Assembly (NCBI GenBank): GCA_022425565.1
Contig: JAKMFG010000258.1
Span: 1-10,410, forward strand
Source: Alphaproteobacteria bacterium
GTDB taxonomy: Bacteria; Pseudomonadota; Alphaproteobacteria; Puniceispirillales; Puniceispirillaceae
DNA: 10,410 bases
Reading direction: 5' to 3'
A model generated the notes under the pieces. It was not told the DNA's origin. It did not search any database and was given only the letters and a program-made list of their open reading frames with translations. Shown here piece after piece: positions 6,898-10,410 of this stretch (its first letter is position 1; each line of letters opens with the position of its first letter). A program made the position numbers and the translations under genes.

Positions 6898-8019
6898 ATG
6901 CCTCTCAGAATTACCCTCGGACAACTTCTTCATGATTGTGCAGCGCGCTTTGGCGAGCGGCCCTGTATCACCATGGCGCCGTCTGGCGAGACGATCAGTT
7001 ATGGCGGGCTCGAATCCCTTGTAAACCGCGCTGGTCACGGGTTTCGGGACAGAATAGCAGCCGGTCTGCTTGATGCGGCTTCCGGCCATGTCGCCATCAT
7101 GCTTGAGAACGGCATCCCCTATCTGACGATGTCCTATGCGCTGAAGAAGATCGACCTTGTCGGAGTGTCGATCAACCGCGCCTTCCGCGGGCCAGCACTG
7201 GCTCGGATGATCAATATGAATGCTGTGAGACCTTGCTGTCCTCTCCGGCGCATTTTGATGCGCTGGCAGATATCGCCGGTGATTTGCCGCATTTGCGTGT
7301 GCTGATCGTGACCGGTGGAGCGCAGGATGCAGAAGCGCGATTCCCGCATCTCGAGATCATCAGCTTTGACAGCCTGATGGCCGATCGCAACGATCATATC
7401 GTTAGCACCGCCACCGAAACCGATACAGCCGTGGTGATATTCACGTCCGGAACAACCGGTGTTTCCAAGGGATGTCTGCTGTCGCACCGCTATGCCGTTC
7501 GCACGGCGGAAAACATGATCGGCCCGTTCCGGCTGACCGCGGACGACGTGGCCTATACGCCGTATTCTCTTTCGCATATCGGACCTGCCTTCTACGACAT
7601 CCTGCCGACGCTCATGACTGGCGGCCGGGTGGTGCTTCGCGACGGTTTCAGCCTCTCTGCTTTCTGGCCTGAACTGGTGCGTTTCGGCGTTACCTGGTTC
7701 ATGTGCCTCGGTTCCGTGCAGCAACTTCTCTATGCCGCGCCGCCATGCCCCGAGGAACGGCTTCACAAAGTCACCCGCTGCTGGTCCACACCGGCACCGG
7801 TGCCGAAGGCGGATTTTGACCGCCGCTTTGGTCTCCACTTTCTTCCTGGCGGTGGCTATGGCTCGACCGATGCGGGCTGGGTGGTGGTTCCGCAGTGGGA
7901 TCATCCGGGTGGTAATGGCGAAATTCATGGTGCCGGCCATCATCACCATTCTTGAACAGATGCCGCGCACGGTGACAGGCAAGCCCGAAAAGGGCAAGCT
8001 GGCAGAACTTCCTGTCTGA
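6898..8019 (+). pseudogene. Acyl-CoA ligase (AMP-forming, CaiC-like) remnant, frameshifted and internally deleted
   Basis: Intact members join a carboxylic acid to CoA through an acyl-adenylate. Three pieces are visible. From 6898, [22 protein letters not shown] opens a normal N-terminus that stays in frame to about 7224 (ALARMINMNA). The homology then continues in the reading frame that passes through 7227, with SSPAHFDALADIAGDLPHLRVLIVTGG, the P-loop FTSGTTGVSKGCLLSH near 7440-7490 and GGGYGSTDAG near 7848-7877. One missing base around 7224-7226 explains the change. At about 7912 the sequence jumps to the family's extreme C-terminus, MAKFMVPAIITILEQMPRTV (7913-7972) then TGKPEKGKLAELPV, in the first frame. 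Compared with a ligase of about 510-550 residues, roughly 130-150 residues (hinge and catalytic C-lobe) are gone. The product cannot be an active ligase. The closest style is CaiC-like; the substrate is unknown, though the adjacent lyase suggests acrylate or another DMSP product. A sequencing error could explain the frameshift but not the deletion. Confidence 0.8.
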
Positions 8020-8054
8020 CTTATTGCCCGTCTGAACCGCTTTCGGAGGCGATC

Positions 8055-8621
8055 ATGGAGTCCCTGTTCAATCAGCTTCTGGCCGAGGCAAAGGCCGTTC
8101 ATGATGCGGTGCCGGCATTGCGGGATTTCGCCGTCTGGCCGGAGGATCTGGTGTTTGAACCGCCTGTGCCTCGGGGTGTCCCCGTGCTTCCGACCATCGA
8201 GGCCATGTCGGGCGACGGCGCCCTGCAGGCAGCGCTTGCCGCGGTCGGCCGGTATGCCTCATGGGTGCAGACCTACAGTGAAGAGGAAGTCGGGCGGCAT
8301 TTCCTTGATCACTATGGCTATATCGAACTGTTTGGCCCGACTGGTATTTTCCGGACGCAGGCCTGCCGCGCCTTTGTCGGCTATTGGGGGCCGGGGCTGT
8401 TTTACCCGATGCATGACCATGAGGCAGAGGAAATCTACCTTGTGCTGACCGGGCGCTGCCTGTTCGAGGCGGAAGGCGATGCCCCGGCTGATCTCGGGCC
8501 TGGCGGCATCAAACTCCACCGGTCAGGCCAGTCACATGCCATGACCATGGGGGATGAGGGAATGCTGGCATTGTGCCTGTGGCGTGGTGTCGGCCTTGCC
8601 GAGGATGCGAAGCTGAGTTGA
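8055..8621 (+). CDS. dddQ: Dimethylsulfoniopropionate (DMSP) lyase, DddQ/DddL cupin family
   Basis: DMSP lyases of this family cleave the algal osmolyte DMSP to dimethyl sulfide and acrylate using a metal-bound cupin. The product is 188 residues; ATG 8055 has GGAGG five bases upstream. The N-terminal half is helical (to about residue 75). The cupin barrel holds GYWGPGLFYPMHDHEAEEIYLVLTG (109-133), with H120, H122, E126 and Y128, and later HRSGQSHAMTMGDEGMLALCLW (155-176), with H161. The H-x3-E-x-Y spacing matches the metal ligands and catalytic Tyr known for DddQ (His125, Glu129, Tyr131, His163), with the second His one position further away. Length favours DddQ over the longer DddL; I cannot separate the two firmly without alignment. 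There is no signal peptide. The gene follows the broken acyl-CoA ligase by 35 bases and has no clear terminator. Confidence 0.82.
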   Translation: MESLFNQLLAEAKAVHDAVPALRDFAVWPEDLVFEPPVPRGVPVLPTIEAMSGDGALQAALAAVGRYASWVQTYSEEEVGRHFLDHYGYIELFGPTGIFRTQACRAFVGYWGPGLFYPMHDHEAEEIYLVLTGRCLFEAEGDAPADLGPGGIKLHRSGQSHAMTMGDEGMLALCLWRGVGLAEDAKLS

Positions 8622-8652
8622 CCGCGCCGGCAGCAGCCAAGATTGCATGATA

Positions 8653-9201
8653 TCAGCCGAAATTATCGGCATTCTCTCCTTCATCACGCCTGTCTTCCAG
8701 CGTGGTCGGGTGATAGGCGTGATGCCGCTCGAATACGACCTGCTTGCGCAGACGAGCGATTGTAGACCGAAGTTCGTTGATGGCGTCGCTATCTTTGAAT
8801 CCGTTGTTGATAGCGTTTTCGACAAGAATGCTCAGCCTGTCGATCTCCTTGCCAAGCATGTTGGACTGTGTGTTGCTATCAATCAGCCGAAACTGGCTCT
8901 TGCGGATCAGCGCGCCAGTGACCCGGTCGCGGGCGGCAATATCGTCGAAATATTGCCTTGGAATGCGGGTCGCCTTGGCGCCAGTGGTGGCGGCGATCGC
9001 GGTGACGGTGCGAGCGACATTGAGAAGAAGTGAAGTTTCACCCAGAATTTCATTTTTGCCGATGCGATTGAGCAATAACCCCTCGCTCGTGAAAATCTGG
9101 ACCGATCCTTCCATAATCAGAAAGGCCTCGTTCGACGGGTCGCCGGCGCGGTAGATGGCCTCACCAGCTTCCCAGATGATGTATTTGTCTCGCTCGAACA
9201 T
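8653..9201 (-). CDS. Cyclic nucleotide-binding-domain protein without DNA-binding domain
   Basis: The chosen start ATG 9201 gives 182 residues beginning MFERDKYIIWEAGEAIYRAGD. Residues about 5-100 form a cNMP-binding beta-roll: GDPSNEAFLIMEGSVQIF (20-37), then the phosphate-binding cassette GETSLLLNVARTVTAIAA (54-71) with Glu55 and Arg64 in the positions that contact cyclic nucleotide in CRP. Instead of the CRP/FNR helix-turn-helix, the C-terminal part is polar and helical (LGKEIDRLSILVENAI, 116-131; INELRSTIARLRKQVVFE, 141-158), probably a coiled coil, with a charged tail. It may therefore sense a nucleotide and act through protein contacts; the partner is not visible. The start is uncertain: ATG 9246 is in frame but adds residues outside the domain, and neither has a strong Shine-Dalgarno. 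Any start beyond about 9340 would translate the antisense of a tRNA and is rejected. It is convergent with the DMSP lyase gene, 31 bases apart. Confidence 0.8.
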   Translation of the reverse strand: MFERDKYIIWEAGEAIYRAGDPSNEAFLIMEGSVQIFTSEGLLLNRIGKNEILGETSLLLNVARTVTAIAATTGAKATRIPRQYFDDIAARDRVTGALIRKSQFRLIDSNTQSNMLGKEIDRLSILVENAINNGFKDSDAINELRSTIARLRKQVVFERHHAYHPTTLEDRRDEGENADNFG

Positions 9202-9315
9202 GGCCTGCCTGATCCCGATTGCCAGCGTACTGCACAGAATGACCATATCCGAGCATTGCCGCTTTGTCTTGGTCACTTCTGTCAGGGGAAACAGATTATT
9301 CCTGGCGAAAGGGAA

Positions 9316-9344
9316 TTGCACGGTGTCGCGACGGCGCGTATAAA
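9316..9344 (+). promoter_or_regulatory. Sigma-70-type promoter of tRNA-Pro(GGG)
   Basis: TTGCAC (9316-9321), a 17-base spacer and TATAAA (9339-9344) lie ten bases before the tRNA 5' end. The -35 hexamer and spacer length are identical to those of the other tRNA-Pro promoter, while the spacer sequence differs. Confidence 0.78.
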
Positions 9345-9354
9345 CTCTCCGTGT

Positions 9355-9431
9355 CGGAGCGTAGCGCAGCCTGGTAGCGCACTTTACTGGGGGTGAAGGG
9401 GTCGTGGGTTCGAATCCCGCCGCTCCGACCA
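9355..9431 (+). tRNA. tRNA-Pro, anticodon GGG
   Basis: The 77-base cloverleaf has acceptor stem CGGAGCG paired with CGCTCCG (9421-9427), discriminator A and encoded CCA (9429-9431). The anticodon stem CTTTA/TGAAG (one G-U pair) encloses the loop CTGGGGG, giving anticodon GGG, which reads CCC and CCU. The first 27 bases match the tRNA-Pro(CGG) gene at 6750; the anticodon arm and T stem differ. No terminator with a T-run is visible downstream. Confidence 0.95.
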
Positions 9432-9603
9432 ACAAACTCTTCCTCAAAAACATAAAGTTGGCCTTGGGGTACTGCCTGGTGTGCAAGTCGCAAAAAAACG
9501 GCTTAGGACAAATTCAGGACAAGATCAGTCCAGGATTTGTTCGCAGAAAACGCTACATTCTATGGTTGCCATAGAAAAACGTGATGGTCTTTGTTTGCCG
9601 ATA
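9432..9603. other. Gene-free stretch after tRNA-Pro(GGG) with short repeats
   Basis: I see no credible gene here. The stretch is lower in G+C than the DNA to its left (9541-9600 has 26 G/C of 60). It holds two copies of AGGACAA 11 bases apart (9505-9511 and 9516-9522), and a short hairpin at 9558-9576. This would be the expected place for an attachment-site scar, but no copy of the tRNA 3' end is found to the right within the window. Confidence 0.5.
9558..9576. repeat. 8-bp inverted repeat downstream of the RidA-family gene
   Basis: TTCTATGG and CCATAGAA pair perfectly around the loop TTG. The element lies about 28 bases beyond the stop of the minus-strand RidA-family gene. On the minus strand the T-run precedes the stem and does not follow it, so a standard intrinsic terminator is doubtful. 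It could still end or stabilise that transcript. Confidence 0.45.
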
Positions 9604-10086
9604 CTAAATTATCTCGACTTCGGCCATAGTCTCGAAGCACATCCTATCGCACAGCGATTGTATGCCGATAGTTGCTCGGCCCCCAACTCCAATAGACTCG
9701 CCAAAGACATCAACGATAACATCTGTGCAGCCACTGGAAACCAGATGGACGTCGTTGAAATCTGGTTCACATGCAACGAAGCATAGGCAACGAATTAATC
9801 CTCTTACGCGTTCCAAGTCCCCAAGGGCATGTTTCATACCCGCTATCATATTGATGCCAGTCAAGCGTGCTGCTTCATATCCCTGTTCGACAGATACTTC
9901 TCCTCCGATCCTTCCAGGGTGAATGACTTTGCCGTTCCTGACTGGTGTGTGCCCGGAGAGATACAAAACGTTACCCACGATGTGGTGGGTTTTCATCTTA
10001 CCATATGACTGGCCGTAATAGCCGCCGGCACTAAGGTCGGGCAATTCGATTCCGAGTTGCTCAAGACGCATTTCAAATGACATCAT
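9604..10086 (-). CDS. RidA/YjgF-family protein (long, YjgF_endoribonc-like type)
   Basis: Archetypal RidA hydrolyses reactive enamine/imine intermediates from PLP enzymes; members of this longer subgroup are mostly uncharacterised. The product is 160 residues from ATG 10086 (a second ATG follows directly), with AGGA about six bases upstream on the minus strand. It opens with MRLEQLGIELPDLSAGGYYGQS (6-27), then HHIVGNVLYLSGHTPVRNGK (34-53). The segment GGEVSVEQGYEAARLTGINMIAGMKHALGDLERV (61-94) and the C-terminal TDVIVDVFGE...GGRATIGIQSL (121-145) are typical of the longer subgroup. Arg137 aligns with the conserved catalytic Arg of RidA (Arg105), so imine hydrolase activity is possible but unproven. 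Codon choice and G+C (28 of 60 in 9841-9900) are lower than in the genes left of tRNA-Pro(GGG), suggesting different origin. A reading extended to 10221 has no ribosome binding site and unrelated extra residues, and was discarded. Confidence 0.85.
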   Translation of the reverse strand: MMSFEMRLEQLGIELPDLSAGGYYGQSYGKMKTHHIVGNVLYLSGHTPVRNGKVIHPGRIGGEVSVEQGYEAARLTGINMIAGMKHALGDLERVRGLIRCLCFVACEPDFNDVHLVSSGCTDVIVDVFGESIGVGGRATIGIQSLCDRMCFETMAEVEII

Positions 10087-10183
10087 ATCCGTCCTGCAGA
10101 TCCAGAATCGTCGAAGATAATACTGTCCAATCGTCGGCTGTGGCACAAGGGATTTACTTTGCTTTGACACAAGGATTTGGACG

Positions 10184-10204
10184 ACTACACCGCTCGGCTG
10201 TAGT
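10184..10204. repeat. Hairpin upstream of the RidA-family gene
   Basis: On the plus strand ACTACACC (10184-10191), loop GCTC and GG-c-TGTAGT (10196-10204) form an 8-bp stem with one bulged C. It lies about 30 bases after the stop of the right-edge minus-strand gene and about 100 bases before the RidA-family start. No T-run follows on the minus strand, so it could be a terminator without U-tract, an operator or a transcript-stabilising structure. Confidence 0.45.
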
Positions 10205-10233
10205 GGTCTTGCGTAGCGCACTGAACTAGTGGT

Positions 10234-10410
10234 TTAGGGTTCTCCGACGACCACTGCGGTTTTCGGCTCAACTTCTGATATCGAACAGATTTGGTGGATG
10301 GTACCGTCCATAGATCTTTGCTTGCAAACCACTGTTTCAGCGCCAGATGACCTGTCCCAGTCGCTGTAAATAGCGGCTATGCACGCTGTAGAGGACATCC
10401 GGTTGTTCAC
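10234..10410 (-). CDS. C-terminal end of an unidentified protein (partial)
   Basis: Reading leftward on the minus strand, an open frame enters from the right edge and continues for 58 codons to a TAA at 10234-10236. It contains SSTACIAAIYSDWDRSSGAE and ends ISEVEPKTAVVVGEP. I do not recognise it with confidence. The ending (a Pro/Thr-Ala-Val-Val-Val-Gly-Glu strand) is faintly like the C-terminus of tetrapyrrole methyltransferases, but this is weak. It points the same way as the RidA-family gene, 147 bases upstream of it, so the two could be co-transcribed. A frame this short may also be chance. Confidence 0.35.
   Translation of the reverse strand: MNNRMSSTACIAAIYSDWDRSSGAETVVCKQRSMDGTIHQICSISEVEPKTAVVVGEP

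Noticed and set aside
6747..6935. Plus-strand frame encoding [21 protein letters not shown]
   Set aside because: It is a translation of tRNA-Pro(CGG) itself.
7134..8102. Minus-strand frame of 322 codons across the ligase remnant
   Set aside because: The plus strand shows clear ligase motifs in the same region, and the minus-strand product has low-complexity Arg/His-rich composition typical of a shadow frame.
8656..8670. GCCGA/TCGGC inverted repeat as a terminator between the lyase and cNMP-binding genes
   Set aside because: Only five base pairs, no T-run on either strand, and it lies within the last codons of the cNMP-binding gene.
9202..9486. N-terminal extension of the cNMP-binding protein containing GAAGFEPTTPSPP
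   Set aside because: This stretch translates the antisense strand of tRNA-Pro(GGG) and its promoter; it is a well-known spurious peptide and not part of the protein.
9481..9786. Plus-strand frame of 101 codons
   Set aside because: It is antisense to the C-terminal half of the RidA-family gene, has no Shine-Dalgarno and no recognisable family character.
1..10410. CRISPR array, insertion sequence or toxin-antitoxin pair
   Set aside because: No regularly spaced repeats, transposase motifs or paired small toxin and antitoxin genes were seen on either strand.

Overview
The window looks like chromosomal DNA of an alphaproteobacterium, probably a marine one. The main evidence is a gene order familiar from that class: a bamE-type lipoprotein divergent from a cytochrome bc1 assembly chaperone (CBP3 family), then DUF177, plsX, fabH, ihfA and a small MerR regulator, with no rpmF between DUF177 and plsX. 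A RibB protein with a degenerate second domain and a cupin-type DMSP lyase fit the same picture. A SAR116-like or other marine lineage is possible, but this is an inference and nothing here fixes the genus.

Layout. Positions 1-2011 (+) hold a riboflavin/transcription block: the 3' part of ribB (RibBX type), ribH, and nusB overlapping the end of ribH. Positions 2052-2516 (-) encode the BamE/SmpA-type outer-membrane lipoprotein, convergent with nusB. Positions 2600-6628 (+) hold the CBP3-like chaperone, DUF177, plsX and fabH (8-nt overlap), a likely terminator, then ihfA and merR (4-nt overlap). This is the ordinary core of the window.

Positions 6710-9431 are bracketed by two tRNA-Pro genes, CGG anticodon at 6750 and GGG anticodon at 9355. 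Both have an upstream TTGCAC-17 nt-TATAA(C/A) promoter. Between them lie a broken CaiC-like acyl-CoA ligase gene (one frameshift and one internal deletion), an intact DMSP lyase of the DddQ/DddL cupin family, and, on the minus strand, a stand-alone cyclic-nucleotide-binding-domain protein with a coiled-coil tail and no DNA-binding domain.

Positions 9432-10410 follow the second tRNA and have visibly lower G+C (sampled 60-base lines 43-47%, against 62-67% in fabH and the lyase). They carry a RidA/YjgF-family protein on the minus strand and, at the right edge, the C-terminal end of an unidentified minus-strand gene. An island boundary at tRNA-Pro(GGG) is possible, but no integrase or second att copy is visible here.

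No clearly novel multi-gene system is evident. The parts most worth a second look are the DMSP lyase beside a dead CoA-ligase between paired tRNA-Pro genes, the non-catalytic GTP cyclohydrolase-like domain of RibBX, and the composition change after the second tRNA.
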